Source: an uncultured Acetatifactor sp.
GTDB lineage: Bacteria > Bacillota > Clostridia > Lachnospirales > Lachnospiraceae
Length of the DNA: 58,805 nucleotides
NCBI GenBank assembly: GCA_910589035.1
Contig: CAJUSI010000082.1
Location: 1-58,805 of the forward strand
Direction: 5' to 3'
A program made the translations under genes and the position numbers. The notes beneath the pieces were generated by a model. It was not told the DNA's origin. It was given only the letters and a program-made list of their open reading frames with translations, and did no database searches. This document shows, piece by piece, positions 1 through 7,677 of this stretch (positions are counted from its first letter, which is position 1; each line of letters opens with the position of its first letter).

Positions 1-17
1 CCGCTTTGTCGGCACCA

Positions 18-141
18 CTATGAATGAAAGGGGTTTACTGTGAGCCTCCGGCGGATGTGCAGAAAACGGGAAAGGAAGATGTCACTTCGTGACCCCGTTT
101 TCGCACAGTTCAGCGCCGGAGCGCTGAACTTTCATAGTAAA
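18..141. repeat. long imperfect palindrome
   Basis: Nested complementary arms are visible. An outer pair lies at 18-31/131-140. A CTCCGGCG arm at 46-53 matches CGCCGGAG at 114-121. TGTGC at 56-60 matches GCACA at 103-107. GAAAACGGG at 62-70 matches CCCGTTTTC at 94-102. A small GTCAC/GTGAC hairpin closes the tip at 81-93. A separate 9-bp hairpin, GTTCAGCGC/GCGCTGAAC, occupies 108-129 and would compete with the longer fold. No coding capacity is evident. It could be a REP/MITE-type element or the structured end of a gene lying left of the window. Confidence 0.45.
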
Positions 142-267
142 ATTCAGACAATGAAATTATGTGAAATAATAAATACATCGCCATAATGAAATCCAAAAGG
201 GACCAGATGAGCACTGTGTATAATTACTTAAGTCTGCCCAATGTGTTCCATTTCCTTTTCTACCACT

Positions 268-447
268 ACTAGAGCGTGTTTGAAAATTCACTCCCGCCAT
301 CTGCCGCGGTAACCGTGTCCCCACATTTGCGGTATATTTGGCCCTCATTCGGTCAACATAGCCCACTACGCCTCCCTCATTCGGGTCAAATCTCCCACAA
401 ATTGGGACGCACATCTGGCAGAAAGCAATTTACAAACTCGCTCTAGT
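268..447. mobile_element. MITE-like element with terminal inverted repeats
   Basis: The ends are near-perfect inverted repeats: ACTAGAGCGTGTTTG on the left and CAAACTCGCTCTAGT on the right (one mismatch), with weaker similarity for about ten further bases inward. The 180-bp body has no transposase. The minus strand carries an 85-codon open frame (157-414) that runs through the element and beyond it; I take this as fortuitous. Size, terminal repeats and lack of coding capacity fit a miniature inverted-repeat element moved in trans. Confidence 0.5.
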
Positions 448-474
448 GACCCTCACCAACTTCCACTATGTTTC

Positions 475-573
475 ATGAAAAATAAATTTTCGGCCTGCTG
501 GGCGGAGGAGGGAGGCGATGCGGTGGACACGCCTGCCGACGACAACGACACAGACGGAAATTTAGACAAGTGA
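475..573 (+). pseudogene. possible C-terminal remnant, 32 codons
   Basis: A short frame starts at ATG 475 and ends TGA 571-573. It encodes an acidic tail with the string GDAVDTPADDNDTDGNLDK, which looks like a natural polar C-terminus rather than random sequence. There is no ribosome binding site in front, and the MITE-like element lies immediately upstream. One reading is the 3' end of a gene whose 5' part was lost. It may equally be chance. Confidence 0.15.
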
Positions 574-836
574 AACATGTGGTTGATTGGTGTTGGGCAT
601 ACTAGAATGTGAATCAGTGCAGTAGAGTGTTGCCAAGTTATTTATCAGCGCGGAGAGGATATCTGAGTGAGCTTGGTATATATTTATTATCAGCCATTAA
701 TAAACTTCCCCGCGGCAGACTGCGAAGAAACAAACCCTCTTTCGGATTAAATAACAATATACCAAACTCAGCTAATATCCTGCAGGATCCGGACTGAATA
801 CGGATATGGCATTCCACATGACGACGGCATATGGAA

Positions 837-1046
837 GCAGTTGACTACAGCACTTATAACTGTACTGGGAGGCCTGTAAATGACATATCGCTATACAGGA
901 ATCCAAAAGGAGTCGGCTGCGCATTATATATAGAATCATTAATGACTAATACAATGCGCAGCCGAATGTCATCGCGCTGCATGGCAAATACTCCCACAAG
1001 GTTTTTACTGCACAATACATCATTGTAAAGCAGTCAACTCCTTTCA
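837..1046. repeat. large nested foldback element (structured RNA or MITE)
   Basis: Four pairs of complementary arms are perfectly nested: AGTTGACT 839-846 with AGTCAACT 1032-1039; TGGGAG 866-871 with CTCCCA 991-996; ATGACAT 880-886 with ATGTCAT 966-972; and a 13-bp pair TCGGCTGCGCATT 913-925 with AATGCGCAGCCGA 953-965. The whole ~200 nt can fold back on itself around a 27-nt loop. Open frames at 609-797 and 831-1028 have no convincing ribosome binding sites and are not called. The region could be a non-autonomous mobile element or a structured transcript. Confidence 0.45.
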
Positions 1047-1338
1047 GGCCGCTTTTGGGAAAAGTTCAATATGGCACTGGAAATTCTGCAGGATAGCAGC
1101 TTAGCATAATATAATCATTTCATTTTTTATAATTAGGTGACTATATACCAAGCCAATCCGAATGCCTGCCTGGCATGATAAATGGTCAGGCAGCAGTTTA
1201 CTATGATACGCGTTCCAAAGCGGGCGAAAGAAACTACATGAGCATTGCATGTAATCAAATATTATTAAATGGCTATATCAAACTTTAAATTTGAATTTAT
1301 GAACAGCGGACTTAAGTAAAATTGAGAAGGCAACCGAC

Positions 1339-1368
1339 TTGACAAAAGAATACTTGCAGTAGTATGAT
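1339..1368 (+). promoter_or_regulatory. sigma-A promoter for the Sel1-repeat gene
   Basis: TTGACA (1339-1344), an 18-bp spacer and TATGAT (1363-1368) lie about 95 bp upstream of the start at 1464. The leader between them is AT-rich with repeated ATATAT runs. Confidence 0.7.
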
Positions 1369-1463
1369 ACTGCTTAGCACACATATATTTAGAAACATAT
1401 ATATAGAAGCATATATTGAAAAAGAACAGATTAATCAACAGAAGGAACGGAGGATTTTGAAGG

Positions 1464-2708
1464 ATGGGAAAATATTTCAGCGATGTAGTGGAACGGGCAA
1501 TCGCGGATATTTATTACTGCTATGACAATAACAGGGCAGGAAGAGTACTGGCTCCGCTGAAGGAGGCATCTGATGCGGGGGATGGAGATGCCTCCTATAT
1601 TCTGTCCCGATGTCTGTCGGGGCCTCAGTACAGCTGGAAATATCATCCCTATCAGGATGATGACGATAAGGTGGAGGAGTATATTCAGAAGAGTATCCGC
1701 CAGGGCAGTGCCATAGGCGTGCTGGGTTCCATGAGATGCGGTATGTTTACTCCAGAGATGAAGGCGGTAATGCATTTTGGCAGTCTGAAGGAAGCCTGGG
1801 ATGTAGTTTATGAAAAGGCCAGGGAAGGGGATGCTTTCTGCCAGAATATGATCGGCAATACTTACTTCTGGCTGGATATTGTAGAAATCGAAGCAAAGGG
1901 ACTTGAGAATTCACCGAACAAGGATGAATTTATCAAATATCTCAGAGAGAGCACCCTGGCATGTATTCCCTGGTTTGAGAAGGCATTTCGCGGAGGTATG
2001 GGCTTCGCAGGAAGGAATCTCTATAACCTGTATGAGTCCGGAGAAAAGGGTCTGGTAAACCCCCAGCCGGAAAAGGCTGCGGAGGTTGTCAGGCTGGGAG
2101 CTGAAATGGGCTATCCCGATTGGGAAGAAAGATTCGGAGAAGCACTGCTGAAACAGCCGGGCAGGGAATCGGAGGGTGTGGAATACTGCGAGAGGGCGGC
2201 GGCAAAAGGACAGCTTTCCGCCTGGTATCATGTGGGCTTTGCCTATCAGGAAGGGAAGGGTGTACAAAAGAATATTCCCCACGCCATGTCCTGTTATGAG
2301 AAAGGAATGGCAGATCAGGAAAGCGTCAGATGCTACAACAGAGCCGGTGAACTGTATTTTCTGGGAAAGGACGGAGTGCCCCAGGATTATATAAAGGCTG
2401 TGCAGCTATTTGAACATGCCAATGCCCGGAACAGCACCTGGGGGAACGATATGCTTGCCACCTGCTATCTCTTCGGATGCGGATGTCCGAAGGATGCGGC
2501 AAGGGCAAAGCAGCTGTTTGAAGAGGCCAAGTATTCCACCGACTTAAAAAACTATGGTCTGGGACTGATCTATGCGGAAGGCATGGGAGCGGTTCAGGAT
2601 ATTAAGAGAGGGGTGGAGTATCTCCAGAAGGCACCGAATTACGCACCGGCCCGGGAAGCTCTGCAGCATTATAAGAAGAACATTTTCGGCAAATGGGTGC
2701 GAAGATAG
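1464..2708 (+). CDS. Sel1-repeat (TPR-like) protein
   Basis: A 414-residue soluble protein. From about residue 250 to 400 it carries tandem Sel1-type helical repeats with the usual G-x-G-V-x-[KQ]-[DN] turn: EGKGVQKN, GKDGVPQD, GCGCPKD and GMGAVQD. Each turn is followed by an A-x-x-[LY]-[FY]-E helix. The first half is helical but less regular. Sel1 proteins act as scaffolds for protein complexes; nothing here names the partner. No signal peptide or membrane segment is seen. Start at ATG 1464 is set by GGAGG at 1449-1453. It appears to be transcribed from its own promoter at 1339-1368, with the S1-domain gene following after 137 bp. Confidence 0.8.
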   Translation: MGKYFSDVVERAIADIYYCYDNNRAGRVLAPLKEASDAGDGDASYILSRCLSGPQYSWKYHPYQDDDDKVEEYIQKSIRQGSAIGVLGSMRCGMFTPEMKAVMHFGSLKEAWDVVYEKAREGDAFCQNMIGNTYFWLDIVEIEAKGLENSPNKDEFIKYLRESTLACIPWFEKAFRGGMGFAGRNLYNLYESGEKGLVNPQPEKAAEVVRLGAEMGYPDWEERFGEALLKQPGRESEGVEYCERAAAKGQLSAWYHVGFAYQEGKGVQKNIPHAMSCYEKGMADQESVRCYNRAGELYFLGKDGVPQDYIKAVQLFEHANARNSTWGNDMLATCYLFGCGCPKDAARAKQLFEEAKYSTDLKNYGLGLIYAEGMGAVQDIKRGVEYLQKAPNYAPAREALQHYKKNIFGKWVRR

Positions 2709-2845
2709 AAGCCGGCAGAATTTGCTATTGTGTTCTTATGAAGGTACGTGGTAAAATATAGAATATAGAAAGAATACCCGTGCGGTCAGAGCGAAGATTC
2801 CCGGGAAGGAACCGGGAGGCCGCTGCGGAACAGAAGGAGGAACTT

Positions 2846-3823
2846 ATGGAAACAGAACTGAAGACCAACGCCGCACAGGCAGAGCAGACGGAGGAAAAGG
2901 AGACTGCAGCAGCTCCTGTAGAATCCATGGAGGATTACAGCAAGGAATTGGAAGCGTCCTTCCGCAAGATCAATGAAGGAGATATTCTGTCAGGAACCGT
3001 GATCGGCGTAAATGAAGAGGAGGTTACTCTGGATTTGAACTACTATGCGCCGGGTGTAATAAAGGCCGCTGATATGAGCAGGGATCCGGGCTTTTCTCTT
3101 TTGACGGATGTACATGTGGGAGACAAGGTAGAGGGAACCGTGGTGAAGAGGGATGACGGCGCCGGCAATATCCTCCTGTCCTGTGTGGAAGCTGCCGAGG
3201 TTTTGGGATGGGATAAGCTGAAGGGGTACCTGGAGGAGAAGGCCGTACTTTCCGTGAAAATCAGCGAGACAGTAAACAAGGGTGTAGTGGCGTTCCTGGA
3301 GGGCATCAGAGGATTCATTCCTGCTTCCCAGCTGTCCCTGGATTATGTGGAGGATCTCAGCACCTTTGTGGGCAAGACTGTGGACGTGAGAGTCATCACC
3401 GTGGACAAGGAGAAGAATAAGCTGGTGCTCTCTGTGAAGGATGTACTGAAAGAGAGGGAAGCGGAGCAGCTCAATCACAAGATCTCCATGATGGCGCCCG
3501 GCACTGTGCTGGAGGGTAAGGTGGAAAGCCTCATGCCTTACGGAGCTTTTGTGGATCTGGGAGGCGGATTAAGCGGTCTCGTACATATTTCCCAGATCAG
3601 CCAGAAGAGAATCAAGACCCCTTCCGAGGTGCTGAATGTGGGAGACACGGTAAAGGTGAAGGTATTGAATACCGACAACCACAAAATCAGCCTGAGCATG
3701 AAGGCGGTTGCCGAAGACACTGAGCCGGATCATGTAGAGGAAAAGGTTGCGGCCCAGTACAGCTCCGGAAAATCCGTAGGCACCTCCCTGGCGGATCTCC
3801 TCAAAGGAATTAAGCTTTCATAA
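2846..3823 (+). CDS. S1 RNA-binding domain protein (ribosomal protein S1-like)
   Basis: A 325-residue protein with an acidic, Glu/Ala-rich N-terminus followed by three S1 (OB-fold) domains at roughly residues 40-115, 125-195 and 210-285. The third is the most typical, with GAFVDLGGGLSGLVHISQIS and the closing V-K-V-K-V-L-N strand. Firmicutes often carry such a reduced S1 homologue (E. coli S1 has six domains), which binds mRNA and may aid translation initiation. An upstream in-frame extension of 22 codons exists, but GGAGG just before ATG 2846 decides the start. The gene is followed at 4005-4050 by a terminator. Confidence 0.85.
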   Translation: METELKTNAAQAEQTEEKETAAAPVESMEDYSKELEASFRKINEGDILSGTVIGVNEEEVTLDLNYYAPGVIKAADMSRDPGFSLLTDVHVGDKVEGTVVKRDDGAGNILLSCVEAAEVLGWDKLKGYLEEKAVLSVKISETVNKGVVAFLEGIRGFIPASQLSLDYVEDLSTFVGKTVDVRVITVDKEKNKLVLSVKDVLKEREAEQLNHKISMMAPGTVLEGKVESLMPYGAFVDLGGGLSGLVHISQISQKRIKTPSEVLNVGDTVKVKVLNTDNHKISLSMKAVAEDTEPDHVEEKVAAQYSSGKSVGTSLADLLKGIKLS

Positions 3824-3907
3824 TCCGGAGTAAAATATACTATATACCAAACTCAGATATTACCTGCTGAATGCCATAGACTGCGCGGTAAATGTTCTGG
3901 CTCCTGT

Positions 3908-3987
3908 TCTTACTTTGCCCTAAAGCCATCACGGAAACGGCAATCGGCATAGCATGTCAAAGTAAAAATTTTAAGTCGTTTATTATA
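3908..3987. repeat. dispersed repeat, copy 1 (partner at 48291-48392)
   Basis: From TTCTTACTTTGCC to CGTTTATTATA this stretch aligns with 48311-48392, with the same order of blocks (TAAAG.CCAT, CAATC.GCATA, CAAAGTAAA, TTAAGTCGTTTA.TATA) and only scattered mismatches. The 48-kb copy has clear terminal inverted repeats; this copy has lost the left one. It sits just downstream of the S1-domain gene, before its terminator. Confidence 0.5.
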
Positions 3988-4004
3988 GCTAAATAAAGAG
4001 AATA

Positions 4005-4050
4005 AAACATGTATCTGCGCGATAATGTGAGGCACAGATACATGTTTTTT
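4005..4050 (+). terminator. rho-independent terminator
   Basis: AAACATGTATCTG (4005-4017) pairs with CAGATACATGTTT (4035-4047), giving a 13-bp stem around a 17-nt loop, and runs into a T tract (4045-4050). An A-rich left flank makes it potentially bidirectional. It closes the S1-domain transcription unit. Confidence 0.7.
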
Positions 4051-4139
4051 GATTATAAGAACAGCAAACAGATAATATTTGAAAAAAAGAAGAAATAAGC
4101 AAAATATTTTAAAAATAGTAGAAAAATTATAAAAAAGTA

Positions 4140-4168
4140 TTGACAAATAAAGTAAAGAGCAATATAAT
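4140..4168 (+). promoter_or_regulatory. consensus sigma-A promoter without an adjacent gene
   Basis: TTGACA (4140-4145), exactly 17 bp, then TATAAT (4163-4168). This is a perfect match at both boxes with ideal spacing, yet the next gene starts almost 800 bp away and has its own promoter. It probably drives the structured region 4175-4520. Confidence 0.65.
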
Positions 4169-4174
4169 AATAAA

Positions 4175-4520
4175 CAGATAATAGAAATTCAGAAAGCACT
4201 TAAGTCGAACAGCTATATATAATCGAAATTCTATTATCAAAGTTTTCTCCCTATAAAGGAGATAAAGAAATTCTTCCATCAGGCAAAAAGTAAAGCCTCG
4301 GAATGACAGAATGTAAGTCCGCAAAAGAAGTAACAAAGGGCTGAGGTATATTATTCAGATATTGACAGGATGTTTCAGTACAGAAGTTACGGACAGTGCG
4401 GCAGGCACCAAGGAAAGATGGAAGAATGAGTCACAACCAAATAAAAGAAAGGAGGTAAAGTCCGTTGGATCAGGAGTTTTAAGAGGGCGTATTGATTGCA
4501 GATAATCGATACGCCCTCTT
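4175..4520 (+). ncRNA. candidate structured non-coding transcript
   Basis: The stretch begins just after a consensus promoter and contains no long reading frame on the + strand. It ends with a strong hairpin: AAGAGGGCGTAT (4481-4492) pairs with ATACGCCCTCTT (4509-4520) and the stem can extend by four more pairs including one G-U. A strong Shine-Dalgarno (GGAGG, 4451-4455) precedes a possible TTG-initiated five-codon frame (4465-4482), which could be a leader peptide. No T tract follows the hairpin, so it is not a classical terminator. I do not recognise a known RNA family. Confidence 0.3.
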
Positions 4521-4690
4521 ACATTGCACATTCTGATGAGAAAAATGTTATCAGCCCTTCTGCTTTCCGGTGTTATCACTCTTTGCTTTTGCAAATTTTC
4601 AGGATTGATCCCTGCAATGCTCAGCCAATCCCCTTCCGGTTCCTTCGGAGTTAAATATCATATAGTAAAAACCTCATAGAGTACCTGCCG

Positions 4691-4799
4691 CCAGCATAGA
4701 GCAATCCGCCAAGATAGAGCAATCCACCAAGATAGAGCAATTCGCCAGCATTAAGCAAAATTACCAGCATAGAGCAATCTGTCAGGATAGCAGCTGAGC
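4691..4799 (+). repeat. 18-bp tandem repeat, about six units
   Basis: Units of the form CCAGCATAGAGCAATCCG run head to tail at 4691, 4709, 4727, 4745 (19 bp, diverged), 4764 and 4782 (decayed). There are no spacers between units, so this is a minisatellite and not a CRISPR array. It lies in non-coding sequence 150 bp before the HtrA-like gene. Confidence 0.75.
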
Positions 4800-4873
4800 C
4801 TGGCAGATACCAATTTTTCTGATTTTACAAATAAGAGCTTTACAAATAAGATAATAAGATAATAAGTTGTAAC

Positions 4874-4902
4874 TTTACTTTCCGAATAACTTTCTGTATA
4901 CT
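4874..4902 (+). promoter_or_regulatory. promoter for the htrA-like/yhaM unit
   Basis: TTTACT (4874-4879), 17 bp and TATACT (4897-4902), about 50 bp before ATG 4951. Confidence 0.5.
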
Positions 4903-4950
4903 AGAGAAGGTAATATTCTCTGTTTTTACAGGGAAGCGAAAGGAGCATAA

Positions 4951-6333
4951 ATGCCGGATTTGGAACAGAAAGCTCAGAATGACTTTGTGATAGAGAAAAT
5001 CAAGGTAAAACCGGTGAATAAAAAGAAGCTGATGCGCCGTATGGTTATCACCGTTGCACTGGCAGTCATCTTCGGGCTGGTTGCCTGCGTCACCTTTTTA
5101 TTATTGGAGCCTGTCATCAGCAACTGGCTTTATCCGCCGGAGAAACCGGAGGTGCAGACGGTATCCTTCCCGGAAGATCGGGAGGAAATGTCCCCGGAGG
5201 ATATGCTGGCGGAAAATCTGCCCACAGATACGCCGGAACCGATCCCCACACCCACTCCCGAACCGGATCCGGAAGCGGAGGGCGGCGAGGAGGTACCGGT
5301 GGTGCTGGGGGAAGAACAGGTGCAGGAGATTTTGTCCCAGGTCACCCTGGATCTGGAGCATTATAAAGAATTATACGGTGCTTTGTCCCAGTATGTAAGC
5401 GAGCTGAGCCGATACATGGTTACCGTTACGGCCGTCACATCCAATATCGACTGGTTCAACAGTGTGCAGGAGAGCAGGAATCAGTGTTCGGGCGTCATTA
5501 TCTATGAAAACGGCATAGAGCTTCTGATTCTGACGGATTATTCCGCCATCAAATCAGCGGAGAGGATTATGCTGACTTTTTATGACGAGTCTCAACTGGA
5601 GGCTCATGTAAAACAGTATGACAGTGTGACCAATCTGGCGGTGCTGGCGGTAGCCCTGGAGAATCTCTCCGATACCATAAAGGAGGAAGAGGAGCTTCCC
5701 ATAGTAAAATTCGGATATTCCAATGTCAGGAATCTGGCAGGCACTCCCGTGGTGGCTATCGGCAGTCCCATGGGCGTCAGCAATTCCATGGGCTACGGGA
5801 TCATAACCGGCTCCAGCACGGTGCTGTCCATGACAGACAGGAACTACAAACTCATCCTGACAGATATCAGCGGAAGCCAGAATGCCAGCGGCGTGCTCTT
5901 TGATCTGCAGGGACGCCTGATCGGTATCATAACGAACAATAAGTCCAAATCGGATATGAAGAATCTGGTGAATGCCTATGGAATTGCGGAACTGCAGAAA
6001 ACTGTGGAGAAAATGTCCAACGCCTCTGCCGTAGCCTATATGGGTATCCGGGGAGGGGATGTGCCGAAGGAGGCAAATCAGAATCTGAATGTGCCCTATG
6101 GGGCTTATGTGGAAGAATTTGAACTGGATTCGCCGGCCATGCACGCCGGAATCCAGAGCGGGGATGTTATTGTGGGAATGAATGATAAGAACATTTCCAG
6201 TTTTAATGAATACAGCAATGCACTCATGGAAATGGAGCCGGGACAGATCGTGGAAGTGACGGTAATGCGTCAGGCGCAGGAAGAATATAAGGAAATGAAA
6301 TTTAACATTGAATTGGGAGGGGGAATACAATGA
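4951..6333 (+). CDS. membrane-anchored HtrA-like PDZ protein, probable pseudoprotease
   Basis: 460 residues: a basic N-terminus, one TM helix at about 31-52, a Pro/Glu linker at about 90-118, a trypsin-like fold to about 350, and a PDZ domain (about 355-455, with AGIQSGDVIVGMN). The topology puts the body outside the cell. Aligned by eye with DegP/HtrA, the His of the LTNNHVV motif is Ser198 (LTDYSAI) and the Asp of the TDLAVL motif is Asn228 (TNLAVL). Ser313 of the SGG motif survives in NASGV, but the oxyanion-hole glycines are altered. Proteolysis by the usual triad therefore looks impossible; a peptide-binding or sensing role is more likely. RBS AAAGGAG; it overlaps yhaM by 4 nt, implying coupled translation. 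Confidence 0.8.
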   Translation: MPDLEQKAQNDFVIEKIKVKPVNKKKLMRRMVITVALAVIFGLVACVTFLLLEPVISNWLYPPEKPEVQTVSFPEDREEMSPEDMLAENLPTDTPEPIPTPTPEPDPEAEGGEEVPVVLGEEQVQEILSQVTLDLEHYKELYGALSQYVSELSRYMVTVTAVTSNIDWFNSVQESRNQCSGVIIYENGIELLILTDYSAIKSAERIMLTFYDESQLEAHVKQYDSVTNLAVLAVALENLSDTIKEEEELPIVKFGYSNVRNLAGTPVVAIGSPMGVSNSMGYGIITGSSTVLSMTDRNYKLILTDISGSQNASGVLFDLQGRLIGIITNNKSKSDMKNLVNAYGIAELQKTVEKMSNASAVAYMGIRGGDVPKEANQNLNVPYGAYVEEFELDSPAMHAGIQSGDVIVGMNDKNISSFNEYSNALMEMEPGQIVEVTVMRQAQEEYKEMKFNIELGGGIQ

Positions 6334-7274
6334 AGCTGATCAGGGATTTAAAAGAAGGGGACAGAATTTTTGATATTTATCTGTGCAAGCATAAGCAGGC
6401 GGCGGTGACAAAGAACGGAAAGCCCTATGAAAATGTAATATTGCAGGACAAATCGGGAACCATAGACGCAAAGGTCTGGGAGCCCAATAATCCGGGCATA
6501 GGAGATTACAATACGCTGGACTATATTGAGGTGTACGGAGATGTGAACAATTTCCAGGGAAATCTTCAGGTCAGTGTCAAGAGAATCCGGGTATGCCGGG
6601 AGGGAGAATACGATCCGGCGGATTATCTGCCTGTGAGCTCAAAGAATATTGATGAGATGTATCAGGAGATTTTGAAATATACGGAAAGCATTCAGAATCC
6701 ATATCTGAAACAGCTTCTGGAAGCATTCTTTGTAAAGGATCAGGCCTTTGGAAAAAGCTTCCGGAATTCCTCTGCGGCAAAAACCGTCCATCATGGATTT
6801 GTCGGGGGGCTGTTGGAGCATACTTTAGGTGTGACCAGGCTCTGTGATTATTATTGCAGTGCTTATCCCATATTAAAGCGGGACCTGCTGCTGACTGCGG
6901 CTATGTGCCATGATATCGGGAAGGTGAAGGAAATATCGCCTTTTCCGGAAAATGATTATACCGACGACGGGCAGCTTTTGGGACATATCGTCATGGGATC
7001 CCAGATGGTGGCGGAGAAGGCGGCGGGGATAGAGGGTTTTCCCCATGTGTTGCTGAGCCAGATACAGCATTGCATCCTGGCGCATCATGGGAAATATGAG
7101 TACGGTTCCCCCAAGCTTCCGGCACTGATGGAGGCATTGGCGTTAAACTACGCGGACGACACGGATGCCAAGATGGAGACCTTCAAGGAGATACTGGAAA
7201 ATAACAGCGAGAATCAGGGGTGGCTTGGATATAACAGACTGTTTGAATCCAATTTGAGGGCCACCAGATTATAG
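6330..7274 (+). CDS. yhaM: YhaM-type 3'-5' exoribonuclease (OB + HD domain)
   Basis: 314 residues, the usual length of the Bacillus YhaM family. An N-terminal OB-fold (about 10-95) is followed by an HD phosphohydrolase domain with H-H at VHHGFVGGLLEHT, the HD pair H194-D195 in MCHDIGK, and a later AHHG motif. The family degrades RNA and single-stranded DNA from the 3' end in a metal-dependent way in the cytoplasm. The start ATG overlaps the stop of the HtrA-like gene (ATGA). The pairing of an envelope PDZ protein with a nuclease in one operon is noteworthy, but no functional link can be inferred from sequence. Confidence 0.9.
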   Translation: MKLIRDLKEGDRIFDIYLCKHKQAAVTKNGKPYENVILQDKSGTIDAKVWEPNNPGIGDYNTLDYIEVYGDVNNFQGNLQVSVKRIRVCREGEYDPADYLPVSSKNIDEMYQEILKYTESIQNPYLKQLLEAFFVKDQAFGKSFRNSSAAKTVHHGFVGGLLEHTLGVTRLCDYYCSAYPILKRDLLLTAAMCHDIGKVKEISPFPENDYTDDGQLLGHIVMGSQMVAEKAAGIEGFPHVLLSQIQHCILAHHGKYEYGSPKLPALMEALALNYADDTDAKMETFKEILENNSENQGWLGYNRLFESNLRATRL

Positions 7275-7677
7275 AGACTGCAGCCCTCTTCTATGGGACG
7301 GAAATCTATTTAGCAGGATTTGAAGAAAGTCGGAAGAGAATCCACGGCAGGCGGAAGGAGCAGGACAGGTATTGCAGAAAGGCACAGAAAAAATCGGAGA
7401 GAAGCCATGTAGAATGGTTTATGGAAAATCACGGAAGGATAAGTATTGGAGGGAAAGCTGCCGAAAAAGACAGGGGAAAATGCAAAAGCAAAGAAATATC
7501 GTACACGGATGATACACAAAGCGTTTAGAAGAAGTGAATCGGAGAACTACGCCGGGAAAGGTGAAGAAAAAGTACCGGAAAATTTCAGAGAAAACTGGCG
7601 GAAAAGAGCACAGAGAAGAATTGCTGAAAAAACGGGATCCCAGAGAAAAGCAGAATCGGAAAGGAGCGGACAGAAAA
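7275..7677 (+). other. purine-rich spacer, no gene seen
   Basis: About 400 bp rich in A and G on the + strand. Frames that remain open here (one runs in phase into fprA) are rich in Lys, Arg and Glu and lack a credible ribosome binding site, so I regard them as composition artefacts. No clear promoter or terminator was found. Confidence 0.5.

Noticed and set aside
157..414. 85-codon minus-strand frame through the MITE-like element
   Set aside because: It spans the element's left terminal repeat and has no ribosome binding site; it looks like a by-product of the element's sequence.
609..1028. Two + strand frames of about 60 codons
   Set aside because: No ribosome binding sites, no recognisable protein character, and the second lies inside the nested foldback.
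3910..4336. Minus-strand frames rich in Phe, Leu and Ile
   Set aside because: AT-rich composition produces them; they cross the terminator and promoter region.
4447..4470. Resemblance to the conserved GAGGAAAGTCC segment of RNase P RNA
   Set aside because: The match is imperfect and the 3' partner (ACAGAA...GGCTTA) is not found in the right order.
4691..4799. CRISPR array
   Set aside because: Units are 18 bp with no unique spacers and no cas genes nearby.
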